From Brevibacterium jeotgali (GTDB taxonomy: Bacteria > Actinomycetota > Actinomycetes > Actinomycetales > Brevibacteriaceae): DNA of 64,000 nt. The stretch spans positions 303,925 through 367,924 of the forward strand of contig NZ_FXZM01000002.1 of assembly GCF_900169175.1 (NCBI RefSeq), written 5' to 3'. The notes beneath the pieces are model-generated. The model was not told the DNA's origin and did no database searches. It saw nothing but the letters and a program-made list of their open reading frames with translations. Below, piece after piece: positions 1 to 8,221 of the stretch; position 1 is the first letter of the stretch; every line of letters begins with the position of its first letter. A program made the translations under genes and the position numbers.

Positions 1-2
1 GG

Positions 3-992
3 CCGCGCTTCGGCCACACCGAACTCCCAGAGGAGCAGGCTCACGCACTCGCGAAGGCGATCCGCCTCGAGCGCATCACCCTGCTCGTGACCGTCGGGAC
101 CATCACCCTGGTGCTCCTGGTCGCGGGCAGCTCGCAGGCGATGAAGGCCGCCTGGATCGAAGACTCGCTCGCCCTCCTCCCGCCACTCGCCTTCCTCATC
201 GCCGCCCGCTTCATCCGCCGTCGCCCGACAGCGCGGAGGCCGTACGGCTACCACCGTGCGATCGGTGTCGCCCACCTCGTGTCCGGCGTGGCGCTGCTCG
301 TCATGGGGCTCTACCTCATCGTCGACTCCGGCCACGGGCTGGTGGCCGGCGACCACCCACCCATCGGCGTGATGGTCGTCTTCGGCACTCCGATCTGGCA
401 GGGCTGGCTGATGGTGGGGGTGATGTCGGTCGTGGCGGTGCCCCCGATCATCCTCGGCCGTATGAAGCTGAAGCTCGCGCCCCTGCTGCACGACAAGGTC
501 CTCTACGCAGACGCGCAGATGAACAAGGCGGACTGGATGACGGCACTGGCGACCATCGCGGGTGTCCTGGGCATCGGGATGGGCCTGTGGTGGGCGGACG
601 GCGCGGCCGCGATCCTCGTCTCCGTGGACATCATCCGCGACGGATGGAACAACCTGCGCGACGCAGTCCGCGACCTCATGGACTCCCGCGCGACGACGCA
701 CGACGGAGCAGGACCGGACCCCCTGCCCCAGGATGTCGTGAACACACTGCTCGCCGCGACATGGGTCGACGAGGCCGAGGCCCGGGCGCGGGACCTGGGA
801 CACGTCCTGCACATCGAGGCCTTCGTGGTCCCGGTCGACGGAGGTCTGCCGCCGCTCGCCGAGGTGACCGCGCTCCGTGAGAGGTGCATCGGACTGGACT
901 GGCGGATCCAGGACCTCGTCCTGTCCGTCGTCGAAGAGCTGCCCGACGAGCTCCTTCCGCAGCTGAACGGAGCAGGCCCTCACGACGAGTGA
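3..992 (+). CDS. Cation diffusion facilitator (CDF) transporter, 5' end outside window
   Basis: The frame is open from the first bases of the window, so the N-terminus is missing; 329 residues are visible. CDF proteins export divalent metal ions in exchange for protons across the cytoplasmic membrane. The visible part has about five hydrophobic segments, then a cytoplasmic C-terminal domain of roughly 100 residues. The usual HxxxD metal sites of helices 2 and 5 are not seen. Instead the second visible helix carries WIEDSLALLPP and a later one NKADW, as in a poorly studied CDF subgroup, so the metal cannot be named. The gene converges on and overlaps the MocR regulator by 13 bp. Confidence 0.8.
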   Translation, partial: PRFGHTELPEEQAHALAKAIRLERITLLVTVGTITLVLLVAGSSQAMKAAWIEDSLALLPPLAFLIAARFIRRRPTARRPYGYHRAIGVAHLVSGVALLVMGLYLIVDSGHGLVAGDHPPIGVMVVFGTPIWQGWLMVGVMSVVAVPPIILGRMKLKLAPLLHDKVLYADAQMNKADWMTALATIAGVLGIGMGLWWADGAAAILVSVDIIRDGWNNLRDAVRDLMDSRATTHDGAGPDPLPQDVVNTLLAATWVDEAEARARDLGHVLHIEAFVVPVDGGLPPLAEVTALRERCIGLDWRIQDLVLSVVEELPDELLPQLNGAGPHDE

Positions 993-2341
993 GGATGACC
1001 GCGTCCACTCCGTGCGCCCCTCGCCTCCGCGACGGCTGCGGCGAGGTCGCCGGCCAGGTCCGCAGCGTCGGCATCAGTGAGTCCGTGCACGGTGATGCGC
1101 AGGCGATGGGAGACGGCCGAGGAGTCTGCGAAGCGGAACTCGTCACCGGGTCGCACCCACCACCCACGGCGGGCGAGCCCTACCTGCACCTGCCGCGCGG
1201 GCGCACCCACCGGAACCCATGCGCTGAGTCCGTCGCCGGAGGCCGCCAGCATTCCGTGCTCCGCCAGGCGTGCGGCGAACTCCCTATTGCGCTGCGCGTA
1301 GTGCGTGCCCGCTCGATGGATCTGTGCACGTGCGCCATCGTCGGTCAGGAGCGCATGGGCGATGCGCTGGAGCAGATGGCTCACCCACGTGGTCCCCGGA
1401 CTCAGCCGCATCGCCAACCGGTCTGCAGTCTCCGCGTCGGAGGCGACGAGTGCGACTGCGATGTCTGGGCCGATGAACTTCGACAGTGACCTCACGAGGG
1501 CCCAGCGACGGTGCCCGGGCCCGACGATCGGATGGAACGGCTGCTGGGACAGCAGTGAATAGTAGTCGTCCTCGATGACGAGGACGTACGGGTGATCGGC
1601 GAGCACCCTTCTCAGACCCTCTGCGCGCTCCGCCGATCGTGACGCTCCCGTCGGGTTCTGAGCCCGCGGAGTGCACACGATCGCGCGCACTCCCTGCGAG
1701 AGCGCCGCGCGGAGCCCCTCGACCGTCATCCCCTCCTCGTCGACGGGAACGGGCACGGCGCGGTACCCGCCCAGACGGACCGTGTGGATGCTTGCGAGGA
1801 AGCAGGGGTCCTCGAGCGCCACCGCGTCATCGCGGGTGAGCACCTGGGCAAGCAGGCGCTCCACGGCGTCGACCGCGCCGCTCGTCACTGTGAGGCCGAA
1901 GTCCCCGTGGGTGTCCGGCTCCATCCACGCACGCGCCCACGCCTCCAGCGAGGGGTCGATCACCGGCTCGCCGTAGAGAATGGGACGACCGCCGGCGGCC
2001 TGGAGCGCTCGAGTGGGGTCCGGGATCAGGGCCGGGTCGGGATTGCCGCTGGCGAGGTCGCGCAGCGACTCCGTGGACGCGTACCCCTCCTGCGGCACGC
2101 GTGCCCGGTCAGCGATCCGAGTCCCGGCACGTCCCAGTGCTTCGACGACCCCCGTCCGGCCCAGGACGCCGTAGGCGGCGACGACGGTGTTCCGATTGAC
2201 GCCCAGTTCGTCTGCGAGTGCTCGCACAGGCGGCAGTCCATCACCGGGCGCCAGGGCGCCCCGGTCGACGAGTCCGCGCACGCTCTCAGCGATCTCCGCT
2301 GAGGTGCGCCCCCTGATGCCTGATCCGACTGACGTGCTCAT
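980..2341 (-). CDS. pdxR: MocR-family regulator (GntR wHTH plus aminotransferase-like domain), PdxR/PtsJ-like
   Basis: 453 residues starting at the ATG of MSTSVGSG. Residues about 10-75 form a GntR winged helix (LPPVRALADELGVNRNTVVAAY). The rest is an aminotransferase class I/II fold with the NPTG turn, an EDDYYS segment and a SLSK segment carrying the lysine expected to hold PLP. Members next to pdxS normally sense PLP and control its synthesis. It is divergent from pdxS, and the shared spacer contains two identical palindromes that are likely its operators. The CTPRAQNPTG segment resembles PtsJ-type members, so the exact subgroup is uncertain. The pdxS control role is inferred from position. 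Confidence 0.82.
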   Translation of the reverse strand: MSTSVGSGIRGRTSAEIAESVRGLVDRGALAPGDGLPPVRALADELGVNRNTVVAAYGVLGRTGVVEALGRAGTRIADRARVPQEGYASTESLRDLASGNPDPALIPDPTRALQAAGGRPILYGEPVIDPSLEAWARAWMEPDTHGDFGLTVTSGAVDAVERLLAQVLTRDDAVALEDPCFLASIHTVRLGGYRAVPVPVDEEGMTVEGLRAALSQGVRAIVCTPRAQNPTGASRSAERAEGLRRVLADHPYVLVIEDDYYSLLSQQPFHPIVGPGHRRWALVRSLSKFIGPDIAVALVASDAETADRLAMRLSPGTTWVSHLLQRIAHALLTDDGARAQIHRAGTHYAQRNREFAARLAEHGMLAASGDGLSAWVPVGAPARQVQVGLARRGWWVRPGDEFRFADSSAVSHRLRITVHGLTDADAADLAGDLAAAVAEARGARSGRGHPHSS

Positions 2342-2375
2342 CCACACCAGTCTACGGGCGGAGCATGCTATCTTT

Positions 2376-2404
2376 TGGCCTAGGCCAGACAATGGCCTAG
2401 GCCA
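2376..2404. promoter_or_regulatory. Two identical 12-bp palindromes between pdxR-like gene and pdxS
   Basis: TGGCCTAGGCCA occurs at 2376-2387 and again at 2393-2404, a repeat distance of 17 bp. MocR proteins usually bind paired sites near the divergent promoter, so these are the best candidates for the PdxR operator. The sites lie 34 bp from the regulator start and 50 bp from the pdxS start. Confidence 0.7.
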
Positions 2405-2415
2405 AGAACTCTCGC

Positions 2416-2435
2416 GTGCACGCCGCGGCGTGCAC
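2416..2435. promoter_or_regulatory. Perfect 20-bp palindrome in the pdxS leader
   Basis: GTGCACGCCGCGGCGTGCAC is a perfect inverted repeat ending 19 bp before the pdxS ATG and just ahead of the AAAGGGG ribosome binding site. It could be a third protein-binding site, or it could fold in RNA as a stem with a short loop near the ribosome binding site. Confidence 0.5.
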
Positions 2436-2454
2436 AGGACCAAAGGGGTCGATC

Positions 2455-3375
2455 ATGACGCTCACGACGGAGACCACCGCAACGACGCCGCGCCCGCCGG
2501 CGGCCGCGGCCGCTTCCACGAACGGACTCGCAGACCGACTGAAGGGCGGCGTCATCATGGACGTCGTCACAGCAGAGCAGGCGCGGATCGCCGAGGACGC
2601 GGGAGCGGTCGCGGTCATGGCGCTCGAGCGCGTGCCGGCGGACATCCGGGCACAGGGCGGTGTCGCACGCATGAGCGACCCGGACCTCATCGACGGCATC
2701 ATCGCTGCGGTGAAGGTCCCTGTCATGGCGAAGGCGCGGATCGGCCACTTCGTCGAGGCACAGGTGCTGCAGGAGCTGGGTGTGGACTTCATCGACGAGT
2801 CGGAGGTCCTCTCCCCCGCCGACTACGTCCACCACATCAGCAAGCGGGACTTCACCGTGCCGTTCGTGTGCGGCGCGACGAACCTGGGGGAAGCCCTGCG
2901 CCGCATCTCCGAGGGCGCCCAGATGATCCGGTCCAAGGGTGAGGCCGGCACCGGGGACGTCTCGGAGGCGACGAAGCACATCCGCACCATCACGGCGGAG
3001 ATCGCCTCACTGCGCGCAGTGGCGAAGGACGAGCTCTATGTCGCCGCGAAGGAGCTTCGGGCACCGTACGACCTCGTCGCCGAGGTCGCGGAGGCCGGCC
3101 GTCTCCCGGTCCCCCTCTTCACCGCCGGTGGCGTGGCGACCCCCGCAGACGCTGCGATGATGATGCAGCTGGGCGCGGACGGCGTGTTCGTGGGCTCCGG
3201 CATCTTCACCTCCGGGAAACCCGCCGAGCGCGCACAGGCGATCGTGCGGGCGACCGAGTCGCACACCGATCCCCGGATCGTCGCAGAGGCGTCGCGCGGA
3301 CTGGGCGAGGCGATGGTGGGCATCAGCGTCGCAGATCTCCCCGCACCGCATCGCCTGGCTGACCGCGGATGGTGA
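2455..3375 (+). CDS. pdxS: Pyridoxal 5'-phosphate synthase subunit PdxS
   Basis: 306 residues. PdxS makes PLP from ribose 5-phosphate, glyceraldehyde 3-phosphate and ammonia in the cytosol. The ATG at 2455 has AAAGGGG about 8 bases upstream. An Ala/Thr-rich extension of about 20 residues precedes the (beta/alpha)8 barrel. Catalytic residues are recognisable: Asp36 in MDVV, Lys93 in AKARIGH and Lys161 in RSKGEAGTG, each 12 residues later than D24, K81 and K149 of B. subtilis. The glutaminase partner pdxT is not next to it; the following gene is a methyltransferase-like protein. Expression is probably controlled by the divergent MocR protein. Confidence 0.97.
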   Translation: MTLTTETTATTPRPPAAAAASTNGLADRLKGGVIMDVVTAEQARIAEDAGAVAVMALERVPADIRAQGGVARMSDPDLIDGIIAAVKVPVMAKARIGHFVEAQVLQELGVDFIDESEVLSPADYVHHISKRDFTVPFVCGATNLGEALRRISEGAQMIRSKGEAGTGDVSEATKHIRTITAEIASLRAVAKDELYVAAKELRAPYDLVAEVAEAGRLPVPLFTAGGVATPADAAMMMQLGADGVFVGSGIFTSGKPAERAQAIVRATESHTDPRIVAEASRGLGEAMVGISVADLPAPHRLADRGW

Positions 3376-3423
3376 GCCGCATGACACCATGATCTCCATG
3401 GCACCAGTGAGCGCTGCGACCCG

Positions 3424-4239
3424 ATGACGACGTCCCCCGGCGAGCCTGACGGGCTCGTCGCCGCGCTGCGGCGCGCAGGCTGCGTCTTCGCGGAGGAGGA
3501 GGCTGCAGTGCTGCGCGAGTCCGCGGACAGCCTCGCCGACCTCGAGCGCCTGGTGCGGACCCGCGCCGAGGGCGCTCCGCTGGAGCAGCTCGTGGGCTGG
3601 GTCGACCTCGACGGCCTTCGCCTCCGCGTGGGACCCGGCGTCTTCGTCCCGCGCCAGCGCACGCGCCTCCTGACGGAGGTCGCGGTCGACGCCGTCCGAT
3701 CCGCTGAGACGGACTCCGCGCCGCGCGCGGCCCCGCCGGTGTTCGTTGAAGCGTTCGCCGGGGTGGCGCCCGTCGCGGCGGCGGTCCGCGCGGCGCATCC
3801 GTCCGCGGAGGCCCACGCGACCGACCTCGACGAGACGGCTCTGCGGTACGCCCGGACGAATCTCGGTGACGCGGCGGGCGTCCACCCGGGCTCCGTCCTC
3901 CGCGGACTGCCCGATCACCTCGGTGGGCGTGCGTCCGTCATCGCGGCGGTGCCGCCCTATGTGCCGATCGGCGAGGCGGACCTCCTGCCCCGCGAGGCAC
4001 GGGACTTCGAACCGCCCGCCGCGCTGTTCAGCGGAACTGACGGGCTGGACGCGGCTGGCGCCCTCATCGGCGAAGCACCGCAGTGGCTGGCGCCGAGCGG
4101 CAGGCTCGTCGTGGAGATGCACAGCGCTCAGGCCCGCGACGCGGCGCGCGTCGCCGCACACGTCGGCTTCACAGCGACCCAGCACGTCGCCGTGGATTCG
4201 CAGACGGTGGTCCTGGAGCTCAGGCGGTGCTCCCCCTGA
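3424..4239 (+). CDS. PrmC/HemK-like putative protein glutamine-N5 methyltransferase
   Basis: 271 residues with a class I SAM-dependent methyltransferase fold. The layout matches the PrmC-related group of unknown substrate (TIGR03704-like): an N-terminal helical part, then VEAFAGVAPVAAAV at the SAM site, HATDLDETALRYA in the middle, and AAVPPYVP where PrmC has NPPY. The usual N is V here, which fits this paralogue group better than the true release-factor methyltransferase. It lies 48 bp after pdxS in the same direction and may be read through from it. Its 3' end overlaps the convergent DUF421 gene by 20 bp. Substrate unknown. Confidence 0.75.
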   Translation: MTTSPGEPDGLVAALRRAGCVFAEEEAAVLRESADSLADLERLVRTRAEGAPLEQLVGWVDLDGLRLRVGPGVFVPRQRTRLLTEVAVDAVRSAETDSAPRAAPPVFVEAFAGVAPVAAAVRAAHPSAEAHATDLDETALRYARTNLGDAAGVHPGSVLRGLPDHLGGRASVIAAVPPYVPIGEADLLPREARDFEPPAALFSGTDGLDAAGALIGEAPQWLAPSGRLVVEMHSAQARDAARVAAHVGFTATQHVAVDSQTVVLELRRCSP

Positions 4240-4840
4240 CACTCTTCGCCCCCGCAACGCCGTCGAGGAGTTCCGGGGCGACCGGCATGCCTGCGCGGAT
4301 GAGCGAGTAGGACCCGCCGGATTCCAGGACGATGCACTGCACCTCCGCTGGGCAGGTCACACCGGCCTGCCGCATCACCGTCTGCAGGTCGGTCCGCGAC
4401 GTGTGCGTGCGCCTGCAGGCATCGGGCAGCGCACGACCGTGGGCGAAGACCACCGTCGGATGCGCGCTGAGGAGCCGCCGCCCTCGCCGCGACGATTCGA
4501 CCGCCCCGAAGATCGCCTCCATCCCCACGAGGGTGAGCAGCCCGACCACTCCCGCCGCAACGGTGGGCGGGTGGCCCAGGATCACACGGCCCGCGACCGC
4601 GCCGAACATGATGAGCACGACCGTGTCGAAGCCGCTGCTGCCCGACAGCACCCGCGCCCCGAAGATGCGGACCGTGAGCAGGAAGACGACGTAGATGAGC
4701 ACCGAGGACACGATCACGAGCGGGATCCGGTACGGCTCGATCCAGATGTGGTCGACCACAGCCGGCCACCATCCGTCGGGCGGCTGCAGAGACATGCCGG
4801 CAGAGGGTGTATTCGCTTGCATCGCCGCATGAGAGCTCAT
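4220..4840 (-). CDS. DUF421 (YetF-like) membrane protein
   Basis: About 206 residues, with three hydrophobic segments near the N-terminus (IVSSVLIYVVFLLTV, FDTVVLIMFGAVAG, VAAGVVGLLTLVG) and a soluble C-terminal domain with the family's arrangement (TVVFAHGRALPDACR, then DLQTVMRQAGV and CIVLESGGSYSLI). Function is unknown; relatives are conserved membrane proteins often linked to sporulation or envelope stress. The start is uncertain: ATGs at 4840, 4822 and 4795 are all possible and none has a strong ribosome binding site. The membrane part begins only after the last of them. Confidence 0.75.
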   Translation of the reverse strand: MSSHAAMQANTPSAGMSLQPPDGWWPAVVDHIWIEPYRIPLVIVSSVLIYVVFLLTVRIFGARVLSGSSGFDTVVLIMFGAVAGRVILGHPPTVAAGVVGLLTLVGMEAIFGAVESSRRGRRLLSAHPTVVFAHGRALPDACRRTHTSRTDLQTVMRQAGVTCPAEVQCIVLESGGSYSLIRAGMPVAPELLDGVAGAKSVRGSTA

Positions 4841-4952
4841 CTTCGAAAGATATCCGATGCCGTCCGATACCCCAGCGCACCCGTCTGCACCCACGAAGAA
4901 GTCCTGCGTCGTGACACCGTTCGGAAACGACGTCTCGACACAGGACTGTCTG

Positions 4953-5025
4953 TGGAGCTAAGGGGATTCGAACCCCTGACCTCTTCATTGCGAACGAAGC
5001 GCTCTACCAACTGAGCTATAGCCCC
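4953..5025 (-). tRNA. tRNA-Ala (anticodon CGC)
   Basis: A 73-base cloverleaf on the minus strand. The acceptor arms GGGGCTA and TAGCTCC pair with the G3-U70 wobble that identifies alanine tRNAs. The anticodon stem is CTTCG/TGAAG with loop TTCGCAA, and the T arm is AGGGG-TTCGAAT-CCCCT. The anticodon CGC reads GCG alanine codons. The 3' CCA is not encoded. Confidence 0.95.
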
Positions 5026-5113
5026 ACGGCCAGCCGTGCTGACCGTGCTCGTCCGAGGACGACCGCTCCATATTACTGCGAAGCGGAGCGGTCGCCAAGG
5101 CGAACGCGGTGTG

Positions 5114-6268
5114 TCACCGATCACTCCCCGGTGCGATCCGGTACGCCGCGGGCGTGCGCGACATCTTCACCGGCGACGCGACTCCGCGGTACCCGTCCTC
5201 CATCTCCACGATCATGCCGCGGTGCCGCGTGTGCGGATGCGCCGCGGCCTGGGCGGAGTCGAGGATCGGGCCCGCAGGCACCCCGTCGGCCATCAGCGCC
5301 TCCCCCAGCGCGACTGCCTCGAACGATGCCATCGCCGCCTCGAGCGCAGCCCGCAGGGCCTCGCGGTGTGCGGTGCGGTCCGCGTTGGTCGCGAATCGCG
5401 CATCCTCCACCAGCTCCCGGGCCTCGATCCGCTCGCACAGTCGCGCGAACTGCCGGTCGTTCCCCACAGCGATGAAGAGGTCGCCGTCGCCCGTCGCATA
5501 CGTGGAGTACGGGGCGATGTTCGGATGGTCGTTCCCGGTCCGGGCAGCGGGCTTCCCCGTCCCGAACAGATTCGGCATGTGCGGGTGCATGACGGACAGC
5601 GCGCAGTCGAACAGCGTGGTCTCCACCCGCTGGCCTCTGCCGGAGGCATTCCGCTCCCACAGCGCCATCATGATGCCGTTGACCGCGTTGAGTCCCGTGA
5701 TCATGTCGACCGCCGGCATGCCGATCCGCGTGGGACCGGTCTCCGGAGTACCGTTCACGCTCATGAGCCCACTCATCGCCTGTGCGACTGCGTCGTAGCC
5801 CGGCATGCCGCCCAGCGGCCCGTCCTCGCCGAACCCGGTCACGGAGCAGTGGACCAGGCGGGGGAACTCGACACTCAGCACGTCGTAGCCCAGATTCCAC
5901 TTCTCGAGTGTGCCCGGCTTGAAGTTCTCGACCAGGACATCCGCTTCGGCGAGCAGGCCCCGCAGTGCATCCCTGCCCTCATCGGAGCGCAGATCGAGGG
6001 TCCGCACCTCCTTGTTCCGGTTCACACCCGCGTAGTACCAGGCGATGTCGTCTCGGTAGAACGGCGGGCCCCATCCGCGCGTCTCATCGCCCTGAGGCGG
6101 CTCGATCTTGAGGACGCGCGCCCCGTGGTCGCCCAGGATCTGCGTGGCATACGGCCCGCCCAGCACACGCGACAGATCGACGACGGTGATCCCGGCAAGA
6201 CTGCCCGGCCCGGCCGGGGCCCCGGCCTGCGTCCCCGCCGCCGAGGTTCCGCTCAGCCCCCGCGTCAC
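5114..6268 (-). CDS. CaiB/BaiF family (class III) CoA-transferase
   Basis: 384 residues from a GTG start that overlaps the stop of the upstream acyl-CoA dehydrogenase (GTGA). Class III CoA-transferases move CoA between carboxylic acids through an aspartyl-CoA thioester. The N-terminal Rossmann part begins after a short Ala/Gly linker at ITVVDLSRVLGGPYATQILGDHGARVLKIE. The conserved GYDAVAQAMSG motif carries the expected catalytic Asp. Tight coupling to the dehydrogenase suggests that it activates the acid which the dehydrogenase then oxidises. The substrate cannot be read from sequence. Confidence 0.9.
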   Translation of the reverse strand: MTRGLSGTSAAGTQAGAPAGPGSLAGITVVDLSRVLGGPYATQILGDHGARVLKIEPPQGDETRGWGPPFYRDDIAWYYAGVNRNKEVRTLDLRSDEGRDALRGLLAEADVLVENFKPGTLEKWNLGYDVLSVEFPRLVHCSVTGFGEDGPLGGMPGYDAVAQAMSGLMSVNGTPETGPTRIGMPAVDMITGLNAVNGIMMALWERNASGRGQRVETTLFDCALSVMHPHMPNLFGTGKPAARTGNDHPNIAPYSTYATGDGDLFIAVGNDRQFARLCERIEARELVEDARFATNADRTAHREALRAALEAAMASFEAVALGEALMADGVPAGPILDSAQAAAHPHTRHRGMIVEMEDGYRGVASPVKMSRTPAAYRIAPGSDR

Positions 6269-8100
6269 GCCCGGGCTCCCAGCGCCTCGGCGACGTACGC
6301 CGCGGCGGAATCGGCGTCCACCGCGTCCTGGAGGATGAGGTCCTTCAGGAGCTCGGCCGGGTCCTCGACGACGGCCAGCGGGTCCTGGGGATGCAGACGG
6401 TGGCGCACGACCATCGTGGCGAGGACCACGCGGCTGTAGTCGCCGTCGCGAGCACCGATCCGGACCCCCTCCCAGGCGAGGAACACTGCAGAGCACAGGC
6501 AGTACAGCGCCGTCGCGAGCTGGCGGGCCTGCGCCTCCTTCGCCGAGTCGCCCAGCGTCTCCAGCGCGTGGAGCAGTTCACCGGACAGCCGGTCCAGTTC
6601 CGCAGCGAGAGGTGCGAAGGCCTCGTCGCGGACTGCGGCCTCGGGCGCGGCGGCCTGCGTCGCATCGACGGGCGCAGCCCGGCCCCCGACCTCTGCGATG
6701 AGCTCGCCCAGGTAGCCGATGAGCGGCTTGAGCGCCGAGGACCGGTGTGCGGCGCGGACCACATCCAGGGCGACGATGTTGGACGTCCCCTCCCAGATGG
6801 ACCCCAGCTGAGCGTCGCGGAACGTGCGAGCGTCGCCGTACTCCTCGATGTAGCCGACGCCGCCGCGCACCTCCATCGCGTCCGCGGTCACCTTCCGCGC
6901 CTCCCGCGTGGTGCGCAGCTTGATGATCGGAGTGAGGATGCGCAGCACGGCCGCGGCTTCGTCGTCTCCCGCGTCGGCGCGCTCGAACACGCGCGCGGTG
7001 TGGAAGGACATGGTGAGTCCCTGCTCGGCGGGCACCAGCAGTTTGGCGAGCTGACGCCGCTGCAGCGGCAGGTCGATGAGGCGCGTGCCGAACGCCTCGC
7101 GCTCCAGGCACACGAACCGCGATTCCCCGAACGCCCGGCGCATCATGCCTGCTGACCGCACGGCGTTCGACAGGCGGGACGAGTTCACCATGTCCGCCAT
7201 CTGCTTGAAGCCCTGACCCACATCTCCCACCAGATAGGCGGTCGCTCCGTCCAGACTCACCTCGCCCGACGGCATGGACCTGGTTCCGAGCTTGTCCTTG
7301 AGGCGGACGATCCGATAGCTGTTCCGCGTCCCGTCCGGCAGGGTCTGCGGCAGCAGGAAGAGGCCGATCCCCTTGATGCCGGGCCGTGCGCCCTCGGGAC
7401 GAGCGAGGATCATCGTGACCCCCGCATCCGCGTTGGAGCAGAACCACTTCTCACCCGTCAGTGCCCAGGACCCGTCGCCGTTGTCGCGGGCGATCGTCGT
7501 CGCACGCCCCACGTCCGAACCGGCATCCTGCTCCGTCATGAACATCGCCCCCTGGGTCAGCGTCTCGAGCGACGTCGACGTCAGGCTGGGCAGATAGCGG
7601 TCGATGAGGTCCTGGTCGCCGAACTTCCGCAGGGTGCGGGTGAGCGCGTCCGTCATCGACACGGGGCATTCGAGGCCGAACTCGGCCTGCGCGAAGAGGT
7701 AGAAGAACATGTACTTCACGATCGGCGGCATGGGCGTGTCCCAGCCCAGCACCGGCGTGTGGCTCATCGCGTGCATGCCCAGGTCCTCGAATGCGACCTT
7801 CTGCAGCTCCCGATACGCAGGATGGACGTCGATCCACTGGTGATCGCGCCCCTGCCGCGTGCGGTGATGGAGGACGGGCGGGTTCACGTCCGCCTGGTGC
7901 GCCCAGTCGTCCATCTCCCCGCCCAGCCGCGGACCCAGTTCGGCGAGGACCGGCGCGAGGTGACTCCGCAGGTCCTCATCGAGGTAGAGCGGCAGGAGCG
8001 CCTGCAGGCTCTTGTCGTCGGCCACTCGGTCGATGCCGCGACTGTCCGGAACGGGCCAAGCGGGCGCATTCGGCGCGCTCGAGGCTGCTTCTGCGGTCAT
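6265..8100 (-). CDS. Acyl-CoA dehydrogenase family protein, long AidB-like form
   Basis: 611 residues from the ATG of MTAEAASS, with GAAGGAGATCCC directly upstream. The FAD-dependent acyl-CoA dehydrogenase fold shows MTEQDAGSDVGRAT, the TGEKWFCSNADA flavin segment and GSIWEGTSNIVALD with the Glu in the usual catalytic-base position. It is longer than ordinary members (about 380-400) because of an N-terminal region of about 130 residues and a C-terminal helical region, as in AidB-type proteins. It is translationally coupled to the CoA-transferase and divergent from a LysR gene, which probably controls both. Substrate unknown. Confidence 0.88.
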   Translation of the reverse strand: MTAEAASSAPNAPAWPVPDSRGIDRVADDKSLQALLPLYLDEDLRSHLAPVLAELGPRLGGEMDDWAHQADVNPPVLHHRTRQGRDHQWIDVHPAYRELQKVAFEDLGMHAMSHTPVLGWDTPMPPIVKYMFFYLFAQAEFGLECPVSMTDALTRTLRKFGDQDLIDRYLPSLTSTSLETLTQGAMFMTEQDAGSDVGRATTIARDNGDGSWALTGEKWFCSNADAGVTMILARPEGARPGIKGIGLFLLPQTLPDGTRNSYRIVRLKDKLGTRSMPSGEVSLDGATAYLVGDVGQGFKQMADMVNSSRLSNAVRSAGMMRRAFGESRFVCLEREAFGTRLIDLPLQRRQLAKLLVPAEQGLTMSFHTARVFERADAGDDEAAAVLRILTPIIKLRTTREARKVTADAMEVRGGVGYIEEYGDARTFRDAQLGSIWEGTSNIVALDVVRAAHRSSALKPLIGYLGELIAEVGGRAAPVDATQAAAPEAAVRDEAFAPLAAELDRLSGELLHALETLGDSAKEAQARQLATALYCLCSAVFLAWEGVRIGARDGDYSRVVLATMVVRHRLHPQDPLAVVEDPAELLKDLILQDAVDADSAAAYVAEALGARA

Positions 8101-8221
8101 GGGATCTCCTTCGATCAGGTCAGGGCTCTCACTGACCGTCGCCAGTGTCTCTGTCCTCAGCGTAGGAAGATCGCAGATAACCGTCCAACAGCAGAAAGTG
8201 AACACGCGATAACCTTGCATT

